From Mesorhizobium ventifaucium (lineage in GTDB: Bacteria; Pseudomonadota; Alphaproteobacteria; Rhizobiales; Rhizobiaceae), in NCBI RefSeq assembly GCF_935822925.1, contig NZ_CAKXZS010000006.1, positions 1-35,523 of the forward strand: DNA of 35,523 nucleotides. The letters run 5' to 3'. Of this stretch, positions 1 to 8,246 are shown piece by piece; positions within the stretch are counted from its first letter, which is position 1; every line of letters starts with the position of its first letter. The position numbers and the translations under genes are program-made. The notes under the pieces are model-generated. The model was not told the origin of the DNA. It was given only the letters and a program-made list of their open reading frames with translations, and did no database searches.

Positions 1-51
1 GATCGCTCGCTCGATGACTTTGTGGCCAGAGTCGAGTCCGTGCTCGAATGA
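1..51 (+). CDS. C-terminal end of a truncated upstream gene
   Basis: The first 16 codons read as an open frame ending in TGA at 49-51, giving a tail rich in acidic and hydrophobic residues (DRSLDDFVARVESVLE). The tail looks like the closing amphipathic helix of a soluble protein. It converges on the minus-strand peroxiredoxin gene, 45 bp away. Nothing more can be said about its function because the rest lies outside the window. Confidence 0.4.
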   Translation, partial: DRSLDDFVARVESVLE

Positions 52-96
52 ACGGTGAACTTGTTAGTGTCCGCCCCGTTTACCTCGTTCGCAAGT

Positions 97-777
97 CTAT
101 TGGGCGACTTGGGACACCGCTGACATCAGCTCCTGCGGGTTTGGCGCCCCAAACATGTATCGCCCGCCCTCTGGAAACTCGGTGAAGCTCCAGCGGACGA
201 TCCCCTGCCGGTCCAGCAGGAACTGACCGGCCAGTTGTCCGTGTCCCGTTGCCATCATCTGCGCGTCGGCTTCGGTCAGTTCGTAATGGTCCCTCTTGTC
301 GAGGATCTCGCCGGCCGCAATAGGATCCATAGGACCGGGCAACTCGCTTGGTATGTCGACCCGCATATCCTTTACCGCTGCCATCGAGACCTTGTACGGC
401 CAGTTCGTCTCGTTTTCGGTGAATTCGAGATTGGGCAGTCCAAAAGCACGATGTGAAGCGCGTTCAGGGTCGGAGGCCGCAAGCAGATTCGGTATCGGGT
501 GGTAACGGAAATAGAGACGCGCCCGTTCAATCGGCGTGTTGACCACCGTCAGGCTCTCCACGCCCTTTTCGCGCAGCTCCGGATCAAGTCGCGCCTGGGC
601 GGCGATATGGCGCCGGCAAAACGCACAATGCAGACCTCGAAACAGGCCGACCAGCACCGGTTTTTGTCCGCGAAAGTCGTCAAGCGCGATCTTGCCTTCC
701 TGGGTAATGGCGTCGAGTACCACGTTCGGTGCACGGTCGCCCGGTTGAAGCGGTACGAAGTCACTGCGCGCGGACAT
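97..777 (-). CDS. AhpC/TSA-type peroxiredoxin-like protein
   Basis: This 226-aa protein has a thioredoxin-fold redoxin domain over residues 10-75. A CAFC motif near residues 51-54 follows a VLVGLFRGLH strand, where redoxins carry the peroxidatic or redox-active cysteine pair. Such proteins reduce hydroperoxides or act as thiol oxidoreductases in the cytoplasm, and no signal peptide is visible. The C-terminal half resembles the extended redoxin proteins of soil proteobacteria. I chose the ATG at 777 because GGAG lies 7 nt upstream; a TTG two codons earlier is the alternative. The gene starts 18 bp after the stop of the large cyclase gene upstream, so the two are probably co-transcribed. The family is clear, the substrate is not. 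Confidence 0.85.
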   Translation of the reverse strand: MSARSDFVPLQPGDRAPNVVLDAITQEGKIALDDFRGQKPVLVGLFRGLHCAFCRRHIAAQARLDPELREKGVESLTVVNTPIERARLYFRYHPIPNLLAASDPERASHRAFGLPNLEFTENETNWPYKVSMAAVKDMRVDIPSELPGPMDPIAAGEILDKRDHYELTEADAQMMATGHGQLAGQFLLDRQGIVRWSFTEFPEGGRYMFGAPNPQELMSAVSQVAQ

Positions 778-795
778 TTCCAATCTCCAACCCGG

Positions 796-3700
796 CTAAT
801 CGAGAAAAGGCAGCACCACAAGCGCTTCCGGGTCGAGCCCGTGCTGGGCGCATATACCCTGCGCCAGGGAAAAGTAGCGTTCGGCCTCGGCCAGATTGTC
901 GAGGTCGAGATTAAGCGTTGCGAGACCATCATAGCACGGAAACAGCAGTTGGGGCTCGCCCGTTTCGCGGGCTACGTCCAGTGCTTCGTGGAACAAGCCA
1001 GCCGCCAGTTCCGGACGGCCGTGGCATTGGTGGATCTGCGCAAGCACGATCAACGGCACCGGCAGGTGCTCGCGCTGGTCGAGCGCCCGGTCGATCTCGA
1101 TGGCCTTTTCGGCAGCAGGCACGCCCTCGGTTGGACAGCGATCCGTGAAAGTACAACAAGCGACCGCCAGATTGGCGAGGAGGCGCGCCTGGAAACCCAA
1201 GTCACCAATATGGCGCGCCACTTCAAGACCGCGCCGACAGACCTCCATCGCCTGTGCCGGATCGATGGTCGTGTAAAGCACGCCGAGATTGGTGTAGCCG
1301 CGGCAGGCCGCGCCCAGTAGACCGGCGGCTTCGGCCAATTCAATGCTATGCTCAACCTGACGCACGGCTTCACGGTTTCGCCCAAGGCGAGCCAACGCAA
1401 CAGCCTTGGTATTAAGTGCCTCGGCGGTCACAAGAGTGGCATCACACCCTATCTCGGAGTCATGCTCCGTTGTCAGAGAGCGTACGCAATCCAGCGCCGC
1501 GTCTGCCCATTTTGCCGCGAGAGCGTGATCTCCGCTACGGAACGCCTGTCGGCCACGTTCTTGCCAGAGATGCGCCTGCTCGATCGGGGCATCCGCTCCA
1601 TCGAGGAGCGCTGCCGCTTCAGCATAGCGGGATTCTGCGTTGTCCCGCTTGCCGACGTCCCAGAGCAGCCGACCGATCTTACGCAAAACTCGCGCCGACG
1701 CGACACGATTGGCTGACTCGCGGTATGCCTGCAACACCGTCTCGTAGTGGCGGTGCGCGATCTCGCGGCGGCCTACCGGGCCGCTCAAATCGGCAATGCG
1801 CTCTGCAATTGCCAGTTTGAGCGGTGTTTGCCCGATCGCGCTCAACGCAGTCAGTGCTCGCTCGTAGAAACGAAGGGCGTCGTCGTTGGCGTATATCATG
1901 CGAGCGCGATCGCCCGCCGCCTGCAGGTAATGCGCGCCCCTCTCCCGCTCGGCGCTCTGTGCGAAATGATGACCGAGCACGGTCAAGTCCTCGAGCCGTT
2001 CCGGCTTGCCGCCGCACAGTTGCTCCAAGGCAGCACCGACCCGCCCGTGAATGTCGGTCCGGCGTTGCAGGAGCATATTCTGGTAGATCACGTCCTGCAG
2101 CAATGTTTGCGTAAAGCGGTAGCTTTGCGACGAGACCGAGCCTGATCCGGCAACTTCCTCGATGATTTCCGCATCGCAAAGCAGTTCGCAGCCGGCTTCT
2201 AGCCGGCCGGGGTCGGCTGTCACGGCTTTCAGCAGTGTGGCATCGAAACGCGGGCCGATTACCGCGGCTTCCTGGGCCAGCCGGCGCACCTCCTGGGGCA
2301 GCCGGTCGACGCGAGCAAGCAACATTGCCTGGATAGTGGCGGGAATGGCGGTTGCGACTTCGCCTGCCACAGTCCGCCATCGCTGGCCCTCGCGCATCAG
2401 TACACCGCTATCGATAAGGCCGCGGACGATCTCCTCTACAAAAAGGGGGTTGCCGCCCGCGCGCTCGAGGATCTGGTCGAGAAGCGCTCCTGCGGAGTTT
2501 ACCCAGCTCTCGCCGAAAAGCGCCGCCAGCAGGCTGCGTCCGTCATCATTGTTGAGCGGCGAAAGCCTGAGCGCTGTGTGACTGACCCGACTTGAGTCGA
2601 GCTGGCCGCTGTCCGGCGCCGGACGATGTGTGACCAGCACCATCAACCGCGTGCGTTCCAACCTGTCCATCACGAAACGTAGCGCCTCGAGCGACACGGC
2701 GTCGGCCCAGTGCAGGTCTTCGACGACAATCAACAGCGGCGACAACGCAAGCCGCCGTTCGATGATTGTGCGGACTGCGTAGAGAATTTGCCGCCGCAGC
2801 TGCTCGGGCTCGACATGCTGCAAGGTGGCCTCGGGGTCGCCAAGGCCGAGCACATGGTAGAGCAAAGGCATCAGCCGCTTCGCCTCCTCGCCCTGCAGGC
2901 CGAGATCGGTAAGTAAGCCTGCGAGCTTCCCCCGCACTTCGTCCCCACTGTCGTTTTCCATCATCCCGGCAGCGCTGCGCACCACTGCGCCCAACGCGCC
3001 AAATGATTGTTCGCCCAGCGGTGAGCACGTGGCCAGCCGCACGGCGACGTTGCGAAAACGATCCTCGTCGCCGACGCGGGCGACGAACTCCTTCACCAGC
3101 CGCGATTTCCCGATACCGGCTTCTCCGACGAGGCGGACAAGTTGAGCCGAGCCGCCGCACGCCTGGTCAAGGCTCGCCATCATTCTATTGAGCTCCGCAC
3201 CGCGACCTATTATCGGCGCGCTGAGGCCGAGCGCCTCGAGCCCACGCGCTGCACGCGGCGCCGCAAGCGGTGCATCCAGTCGATGGACGAGCACACTGCC
3301 AGCCTTGCCGCGGAACACGACATCACCCAGCGACTCGTAAGAGAAGGCATGCCGGGTCAGCCTGTAAGTGAGCTCGCCTACCAGCACCTCACCCGGTGCG
3401 GCCAGCGATTGCAGGCGTTGCGCCGTATTCACTGTGTCGCCGGTCACCGAATAGGATCTGGCGGTGCCGATGCCCAATCCGCCAGTAACGACCGGACCAG
3501 TGTTTATGCCGATGTGGAGTAACAGAGGCGAGCCTGAGTGGGGGGTGCTTTCGCCGAGCCGCGCCGTCCGGGCGATCATGTCGAGAGCGGCGCGAAGCGC
3601 ACGTTCCGGATCGTCCTCATGCGCGACCGGCGCACCGAACAAAGCGAGCAGTGCATCGCCAATGAATTTGTCGACGAAACCGCCAAAGTTTCGCACGGCC

Positions 3701-4095
3701 GCCGTCAATTCCTTGAACAGCTCGTTCTGCAGCGCTTGCATGACCTCGGGGTCGAGCTGCTCGCTGAGTGTCGTGAAGCCGCAAAGGTCGGCGAACAGGA
3801 CCGTTACCGTCCGGCGATCGGCGTCGGAGACGGGATGCGGCCCTTCTTCGCTTTCGATGTTCGGAAGCAGCCACGTAGTCCGAGAAGGCGGCACAATGGT
3901 CCGGCTTGGCGTCGGAGTAGGCCGTTCGACGGCTTTTGCGGGCGCAGCGACGCTGGCCCCACATTTCGGACAGAACTCGAAATCAGGTGCGCAGGGGTAG
4001 CCGCAACTGACGCATGGCACGGGCTGGCGCCTGCCACACTTCGGACAGAAAGCGTAACCGCGCTCAACCTCGAAACCGCAGCCCGAGCAGTCCAT
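796..4095 (-). CDS. Zinc-ribbon / class III cyclase / AAA ATPase / TPR signalling protein
   Basis: This 1099-aa multidomain protein starts with two zinc ribbons (CxxC pairs at 3/6, 17/20, 28/31 and 42/45). A class III nucleotidyl cyclase domain follows at about 93-275. Its metal aspartates are D103 and D147, the adenine-selecting K143 and the D220-T221 pair are present, and N223 and R227 match the transition-state residues. All the residues expected of an active adenylyl cyclase are therefore there. An AAA/STAND-type ATPase comes next (Walker A GEAGIGKS at 324-331, Walker B LLIVVED at 454-460), then helical TPR-like repeats to the end. Rhizobia carry many such fusions, presumed to sense a protein partner and make cAMP. 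The ATG at 4095 is preferred over a GTG at 4110 because GAGG lies 9 nt upstream. The peroxiredoxin gene follows directly. Confidence 0.93.
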   Translation of the reverse strand: MDCSGCGFEVERGYAFCPKCGRRQPVPCVSCGYPCAPDFEFCPKCGASVAAPAKAVERPTPTPSRTIVPPSRTTWLLPNIESEEGPHPVSDADRRTVTVLFADLCGFTTLSEQLDPEVMQALQNELFKELTAAVRNFGGFVDKFIGDALLALFGAPVAHEDDPERALRAALDMIARTARLGESTPHSGSPLLLHIGINTGPVVTGGLGIGTARSYSVTGDTVNTAQRLQSLAAPGEVLVGELTYRLTRHAFSYESLGDVVFRGKAGSVLVHRLDAPLAAPRAARGLEALGLSAPIIGRGAELNRMMASLDQACGGSAQLVRLVGEAGIGKSRLVKEFVARVGDEDRFRNVAVRLATCSPLGEQSFGALGAVVRSAAGMMENDSGDEVRGKLAGLLTDLGLQGEEAKRLMPLLYHVLGLGDPEATLQHVEPEQLRRQILYAVRTIIERRLALSPLLIVVEDLHWADAVSLEALRFVMDRLERTRLMVLVTHRPAPDSGQLDSSRVSHTALRLSPLNNDDGRSLLAALFGESWVNSAGALLDQILERAGGNPLFVEEIVRGLIDSGVLMREGQRWRTVAGEVATAIPATIQAMLLARVDRLPQEVRRLAQEAAVIGPRFDATLLKAVTADPGRLEAGCELLCDAEIIEEVAGSGSVSSQSYRFTQTLLQDVIYQNMLLQRRTDIHGRVGAALEQLCGGKPERLEDLTVLGHHFAQSAERERGAHYLQAAGDRARMIYANDDALRFYERALTALSAIGQTPLKLAIAERIADLSGPVGRREIAHRHYETVLQAYRESANRVASARVLRKIGRLLWDVGKRDNAESRYAEAAALLDGADAPIEQAHLWQERGRQAFRSGDHALAAKWADAALDCVRSLTTEHDSEIGCDATLVTAEALNTKAVALARLGRNREAVRQVEHSIELAEAAGLLGAACRGYTNLGVLYTTIDPAQAMEVCRRGLEVARHIGDLGFQARLLANLAVACCTFTDRCPTEGVPAAEKAIEIDRALDQREHLPVPLIVLAQIHQCHGRPELAAGLFHEALDVARETGEPQLLFPCYDGLATLNLDLDNLAEAERYFSLAQGICAQHGLDPEALVVLPFLD

Positions 4096-4383
4096 CGGAC
4101 AAGACCTCACTAGGGGCCGTGACGGGTGATCTCGCTACGCCCTTCACGGCCAAGGTATTCACAAGAATGAACCGATAGCCGTCGACCAGCAAGCGGCAGC
4201 GCAAATGGGCATCGAGCGATCCGTGTGGGTCCGGTGGCAGAGGACTGCCGACTCGGGCGGCTGCGTGGCCGTCGTTTGCGTCGAAGCATCGTTGACAGCC
4301 CCTGTTCGAGGATATCAGCAAGCCATCCGCTATCGTTGGCGCAACCCCGCCTTTGAAAACAGATCCCGCTCCTCGTGCCTCAA

Positions 4384-4448
4384 GTGCGCGGACAGGATTT
4401 GACCCTGTGACCTCAGGTTATGAGCCCGATGCTCCAGTTCTCATCTTC
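4384..4448 (-). tRNA. tRNA-Met (CAU)-like 3'-half relic
   Basis: On the minus strand a 5-bp anticodon stem (TCGGG/CCTGA, one G-U pair) closes a 7-nt loop CTCATAA with anticodon CAT. A short variable region and a perfect 5-bp T-stem (ACAGG/CCTGT) around GTCAAAT follow. The order and spacing match the 3' half of initiator-type tRNA-Met. No matching 5' half (acceptor strand plus D-arm) or CCA is present, so this is a relic and not a working tRNA. A diverged copy lies at 6364-6427 in the same orientation. Integrases commonly leave tRNA 3' ends at element borders, so this may be an old attachment-site scar. Confidence 0.45.
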
Positions 4449-4603
4449 GTACGGTTCGGCTGCTTCTAGGGCATACGAATTTTAAGAGCACCGTCCGCTT
4501 CCTCGGCATCGAAGTGGACGAAGCTCTGGCGATCTCTGAACAGGTGGACCTGTGAGAGCAGGCAGAGCAACGCGAGCAGGAAGCGTCGCTCTGTGACCCT
4601 ATT

Positions 4604-4752
4604 CGGACCTTCCGGAATCGATTTCTCTCCCGAAACCGGACCTTCGCCACAACCAGCGCTGATGACCCCAAGCCGACCTTCATCAACCCGTTTTGCTACC
4701 CGATAGCCGACATTCGCGGCAACCAGCACTGATGATTCGTTGCGGACATTCC
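4604..4752 (+). repeat. About 35-nt periodic motif (five imperfect units)
   Basis: The motif c(c/g)gac(c/a)ttc (core cggacattcg or cggaccttcc) begins at 4604, 4637, 4673, 4707 and 4743, with spacings of 33, 36, 34 and 36 nt. Units two and four extend into a longer match: 4636-4664 and 4706-4734 agree at 23 of 29 positions. The block ends 41 bp before the start codon of the binding-protein gene. It could be a decayed tandem repeat or a set of protein-binding sites. Confidence 0.55.
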
Positions 4753-4793
4753 GTATATGGTGAGAGAGCATCCAGCGCAGAAGGGGCGCGTTA

Positions 4794-5495
4794 ATGGGCG
4801 ATGAGATCCAGCTCTTTGGAGCCATTGCGGTCCGGCCGGCAGTCCTCCCTCTCATCGCGTCGTTCGAAACGGCGACTGGGCTCAGCGTAGCGAGCAAGTG
4901 GGAACTCAACCCGACGGTGAAGGCTCAGATCGAACGAGGACAGCCCTTCGACTTGGTCATCACCAATCCGAATCTAGTTCGGGACCTGACTGCAACCGGA
5001 TGGGTGCTGGCGGGGAGCCAAGCGCCATTTGGCCGGATCAGCATGGGCGTGGCAGCAAAGGCGGGCGGCCGTGCGTTCCGCGTCGACTCCATCGAAGCGT
5101 TCGAGCACGCCCTGAAGAATGCCAAGTCGATCGCCTACGCTAGCGACGGAACCAGCGGTGGCTACTTCACCGGCCTGCTCGAACGGCTGGGCCTGGCGGC
5201 TGAGGTGAAGCCAAAACTAGTGCCTATATTGGGAGGGCAGACGGCGACCAGCGTGGCTCGTGGCGAAGCCGAGTTGGCAGTTGTTCCGGTAACCTCCATC
5301 CTCGCTGCCGCCCCTGACGTTATTCTCATTGGTCCTTTCCCTGTGCAACTCCAGAGCCACATCGACTTCGACCTCGCCATAAGTGCCGCCACGAACACAG
5401 ACGCCGCTAGACAGTTGCTGAACTTCCTGTCCTCGCCCGATCTTGATGAGTCCCTCGCGGCCACAGGCATCGAACGGCGTCCTAAGCAGACCTGA
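4794..5495 (+). CDS. Molybdate-type substrate-binding protein without leader
   Basis: This 233-aa protein matches the extracellular binding-protein fold of the ModA/SBP_bac_11 group. It opens with a strand and helix (IQLFGAIAVRPAVLPLI), then FETATGL, and a QIERGQPFDLVIT segment equivalent to the ModA region that ends in the substrate pocket. A later hinge segment reads SDGTSGGYF. ModA proteins are normally exported to bind molybdate or tungstate, but this one begins directly with the mature fold and shows no signal peptide. Starting at the ATG at 4794 is supported by AAGGGG about 10 nt upstream, so the lack of a leader is not a start-choice artefact. No transporter genes adjoin it. It may be a cytoplasmic sensor or a stranded paralogue. 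The family call is good, the ligand unknown. Confidence 0.8.
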   Translation: MGDEIQLFGAIAVRPAVLPLIASFETATGLSVASKWELNPTVKAQIERGQPFDLVITNPNLVRDLTATGWVLAGSQAPFGRISMGVAAKAGGRAFRVDSIEAFEHALKNAKSIAYASDGTSGGYFTGLLERLGLAAEVKPKLVPILGGQTATSVARGEAELAVVPVTSILAAAPDVILIGPFPVQLQSHIDFDLAISAATNTDAARQLLNFLSSPDLDESLAATGIERRPKQT

Positions 5496-5568
5496 TCCGC
5501 CATTGAGCGACGTCCGCAAATGGCGCTACCGAGCCGGCCAAGGCATTCGCCTAAGCCGCGCAGGCAAA

Positions 5569-5583
5569 GAGCGTTTAACGCTC
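5569..5583. terminator. Short hairpin downstream of the binding-protein gene
   Basis: A perfect 7-bp inverted repeat (gagcgtt / aacgctc) with a 1-nt centre lies 74 bp after the stop at 5495. No T-run follows, so it is at most a weak or factor-dependent terminator. Confidence 0.25.
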
Positions 5584-5731
5584 AGCCGGGTGGAACGCGG
5601 AAAATCCAGCCCATGCATCGAACAGCCTCTTTGCGGAGGCCGTTCGCGTTCAGTGACGCATCGCGGCTCCAGGTCGCCCGGTTCAACGCGAGATGGTATG
5701 CTCGTCATCTTATCGGCAAGGGAGGTTCGGC

Positions 5732-6202
5732 ATGCCTGTAACCGTTGGTGCGCACCATCTGACGCTGTTCACACACGACATGGACCGTTTCATTCGCTTT
5801 TATGGAGAAATCTTCGACGCGGAAACGAAGTTCGACCTGTCCGAGCCCGGTCCCGGTGGCGGCACTCTTCGTCACTCACTTATCGACGTTGGAGGTGGCT
5901 TTGCCCTTCATCCGTTCCAAATGCCGGAACCAACGGGGTATGAAGATGGGTCGATGCAGATGGGCAGGAGAGGTCACATAGATCATCTTGCGCTGAAGGT
6001 AGACGGTGAAGAGTGCTTGCAGGAAGTCAGGCGACGTCTGGTCAAGGCCGGCGCTTCGGATGGGACCATTACAGATTTCGGCGCTGTCCGTCTTGTGACC
6101 TTCAAGGACCCAGATGGAATGGAGGGCGAGGTCGCACGGTGGACCGATAGCAAACGTGTGCTCGGCTTTAAAGAACGCAAGCGGGAGCTTTGGCCAGACT
6201 GA
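5732..6202 (+). CDS. VOC-family (glyoxalase/dioxygenase-fold) protein
   Basis: This 156-aa protein has the paired beta-alpha-beta-beta-beta modules of the vicinal oxygen chelate family. The first module opens with HHLTLFTHDMDRFIRFY and the second with GHIDHLALKVD; it closes with FKDPDGMEGEVARW. Metal-ligand candidates are H8 or H9, H85 and a glutamate in EGE (131 or 133). VOC proteins include glyoxalases, ring-cleaving dioxygenases and resistance proteins; nothing here fixes the reaction. The ATG at 5732 has AGGGAGG 5-6 nt upstream, which rules out the longer reading starting at 5693. It follows the binding-protein gene on the same strand with a 236-bp gap and lies inside the patch bracketed by the tRNA relics. 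Confidence 0.85.
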   Translation: MPVTVGAHHLTLFTHDMDRFIRFYGEIFDAETKFDLSEPGPGGGTLRHSLIDVGGGFALHPFQMPEPTGYEDGSMQMGRRGHIDHLALKVDGEECLQEVRRRLVKAGASDGTITDFGAVRLVTFKDPDGMEGEVARWTDSKRVLGFKERKRELWPD

Positions 6203-6363
6203 TCGCGAAGGTCCGCATTGGGCAGATCCTGCCTCACACCTGTTCTCCCGTCATCGACTGCAACGGGTCGCCTCGAGCCGTTGCGCGAAGGGCAGCTTTT
6301 GAGAACGGTCATGAATGTCGCGAAATGGCGCATCCGCGCCGTTGAGACAAATCACGCTCCATC

Positions 6364-6427
6364 GAGGGACAGGGCTTGAAACCCTTGACCCTCAGGTTAT
6401 CAGCCTGACGCTCCAGTTCTCATCTTC
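6364..6427 (-). tRNA. Second tRNA 3'-half-like relic (GAT loop)
   Basis: On the minus strand a perfect 5-bp anticodon stem (TCAGG/CCTGA) encloses CTGATAA, and a T-arm-like hairpin AGGG/CCCT-type encloses a 7-nt TTTCAAG loop. The 18 nt on its 5' side (gaagatgagaactggagc) are identical to those of the copy at 4384-4448. No 5' tRNA half exists. It is a decayed duplicate of the first relic with a changed anticodon loop. Confidence 0.4.
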
Positions 6428-6512
6428 ATCCTCTCCGGCGCGCCATTTCAAACAGGTGTTTGGTTCCTCCGGCCATCTGGGGATTCGTCAAGACGGCTAG
6501 CAGGCAAGCCAT

Positions 6513-6578
6513 ATGATCGTCGAGGCGGAAGCCGTCGTCGAAATCCCGAAAGGCATCAGCGTCAAGGAAGCGGCCTGA
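6513..6578 (+). pseudogene. Possible fragment of a medium-chain dehydrogenase
   Basis: A 21-codon frame ending in TGA reads MIVEAEAVVEIPKGISVKEAA. It resembles the short stretch of zinc-type alcohol dehydrogenases/quinone oxidoreductases that reads AVVPIPDGISFEEAA, just before the nucleotide-binding domain. Nothing of that family is found on either side, so if real it is only a remnant. The match is short and could be chance. Confidence 0.2.
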
Positions 6579-6652
6579 CCAGACGCCAGAGGCTCACCGA
6601 TAGATCGCCGTCGCTTGCGGTTGCGCACCAGAAAATCAACCTGAAGTGAGGC

Positions 6653-8038
6653 TCAGGTCGCCTTGATCTCTGCCTGGCCGATCTTGCGCCATCGGGCGTT
6701 TTCGCGAACTAGCTTCAGGTCGTCGGTCGTCTCGGCAAATGTCCGCAAACGGTATTGCCGGAGCAGGTCCGGGAAGAGCGCCCCTTCCGGCAGGCCGGCA
6801 AGCTGCTCGCGGACCGAGATCTTTTCGTCGATGACCCGCATGCCCCAGGCATTCTCCCGAACCTGCAGCTCCGCAGCCAGATCGCGCTCTTCCGGCGCGG
6901 TTTCATCTAGCGCAGCCAGCAGGATCGAGTGGAAAAGCGCTACATAACCAATCTGTCTCAGGCCGCCCACAACCCGCACGCGCGGCAATATGGCAAGGAC
7001 GAGGAACATCAGGAACAAGTTCGGCAGCAGCACGCCGTCCAGCAGCGCCTGCTTGAGATGCGGCCGCTCGAACGGGATGGAAAGACCATGCGGCCTGCCA
7101 GGCTCGATCAGGTGCCCGTTCTCGAGGACGAGCTTGCGCACGCGCTCCTCGCGGATGCCCCAGAAATAGGCCGTGGCATTGGGCAGGAATCTGCCAAATG
7201 GGCTCGATGCGGCCTCTTGCAAGGCACGTTCGAGACGCTGGCGCCTGGAGGGCTCAATGAGCAGCCTGGAAAGGAGGCTGCCATCATATTCTAGATGCCG
7301 CGCCATGGCAGCCGCGGCGAGCCGATCGTCGATGAAAACCGGCTGGGCCATGCCGGCACGATCCCAATCGGCGACAAGATCCTCGTTGAGGGCTGTCAGC
7401 GCATCGGCGGCAGTTCCAAACACCTTGTCCTGGCTGGCAAGCAGTGTGCCCAGCCAGCGGCTGGCATCCGTTTCGTCGCCCACCGCTTCGAGCGCGCGCT
7501 TGTTGAGGGTGACGGGACCGGCCACGCAGGCGCTTTTACGGCACAGTTTGTGGCGCCCCATGCCAAACAGGTTGACCTTGTCGTCACCGACATCGAGCCA
7601 TCCCGGCCCCTCCCGGCCAATTGTCTCCATGGTCATCGTCGTTCCCATGAAGCCGAAGAAGGCCGACAGCCCGTTTTCGACCGCGCCGAGCCAGGCAAGC
7701 AGGAGGGCATCGAAGGTGATCCGGTCCATCAGAAGCAGGCAGTGCAGGCCGGATTGAATCACCGGTCTGTGCTCGAACTCTTCAAGGGCCTTGCCGATCT
7801 CTTCAGGCTGCATGATCACACCAAGGCGCTGATGCAGGACTTCGCGCAGGATCGAGCGGGCGGCGATCGCCGGGCCCGATGCAGGCCTTGCCACCGGCCG
7901 CCACAGATGGCGGGCGTAATTGGAAACCGGTGCATTCCAGTTCTGCTCGATGTCACGCACGACTTCCGGGCAGAGCAGCGACAGCACAGCCAGAATTTCC
8001 ACCGGAGGCGTAGGGGTTGGGTCAAAGACGGCGGTCAT
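6653..8038 (-). CDS. Unrecognised 461-aa protein
   Basis: I do not recognise the family. The protein is mostly soluble, with one clearly hydrophobic segment (LLPNLFLMFLVLAIL) near residues 340-355. A small conserved-looking block, GMGRHKLCRKSACV, sits near residues 170-183. The C-terminal third is rich in charged helices (ELQVRENAWGMRVIDEK). There is no signal peptide. The long uninterrupted frame and GC-rich codons support a real gene. The Shine-Dalgarno is weak (AGACGA). It is co-directional with the acetyltransferase gene, 208 bp upstream, and convergent with the VOC gene. Confidence 0.75.
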   Translation of the reverse strand: MTAVFDPTPTPPVEILAVLSLLCPEVVRDIEQNWNAPVSNYARHLWRPVARPASGPAIAARSILREVLHQRLGVIMQPEEIGKALEEFEHRPVIQSGLHCLLLMDRITFDALLLAWLGAVENGLSAFFGFMGTTMTMETIGREGPGWLDVGDDKVNLFGMGRHKLCRKSACVAGPVTLNKRALEAVGDETDASRWLGTLLASQDKVFGTAADALTALNEDLVADWDRAGMAQPVFIDDRLAAAAMARHLEYDGSLLSRLLIEPSRRQRLERALQEAASSPFGRFLPNATAYFWGIREERVRKLVLENGHLIEPGRPHGLSIPFERPHLKQALLDGVLLPNLFLMFLVLAILPRVRVVGGLRQIGYVALFHSILLAALDETAPEERDLAAELQVRENAWGMRVIDEKISVREQLAGLPEGALFPDLLRQYRLRTFAETTDDLKLVRENARWRKIGQAEIKAT

Positions 8039-8246
8039 TGATTTCGTCTAGCCGCTTGCGGTGCAAACGCCAAGGGAGACCAGACTTGCTGGATGCGACC
8101 GGCTCACACATAGATTGTCAACTCGATCAAGATGGTGTGAGACGAAATTGACCGTATCCAACGGAGTTCTCCATGAGCAATCGCCTGTTCGCCGGGACGG
8201 CACGAATTGTTAGATTGGCTAAACAGTTAAGGCCAAACAGCGGATC

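Larger units (their letters stand above)
4096..4793. other. Intergenic region with tRNA relic and periodic motif
   Basis: No convincing gene lies in these 700 bases. The short open frames on both strands have no Shine-Dalgarno and read like non-coding translations. The left third should hold the promoter of the minus-strand cyclase gene. The rest holds a tRNA-3'-half-like relic on the minus strand and a roughly 35-nt periodic motif just upstream of the binding-protein gene; both are listed separately. Confidence 0.6.
6203..6652. other. Intergenic region with second tRNA relic
   Basis: This 450-bp stretch separates the VOC gene from the convergent 461-aa gene. It holds a second tRNA-3'-half-like relic at 6364-6427 and a short frame resembling a dehydrogenase fragment at 6513-6578. 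I see no intact gene and no strong terminator. Confidence 0.5.

Noticed and set aside
499..1320. 273-aa plus-strand frame
   Set aside because: Antisense to the peroxiredoxin and cyclase genes, with no recognisable domain.
7295..8041. 248-aa plus-strand frame
   Set aside because: Antisense to the 461-aa gene; histidine- and arginine-rich shadow reading.
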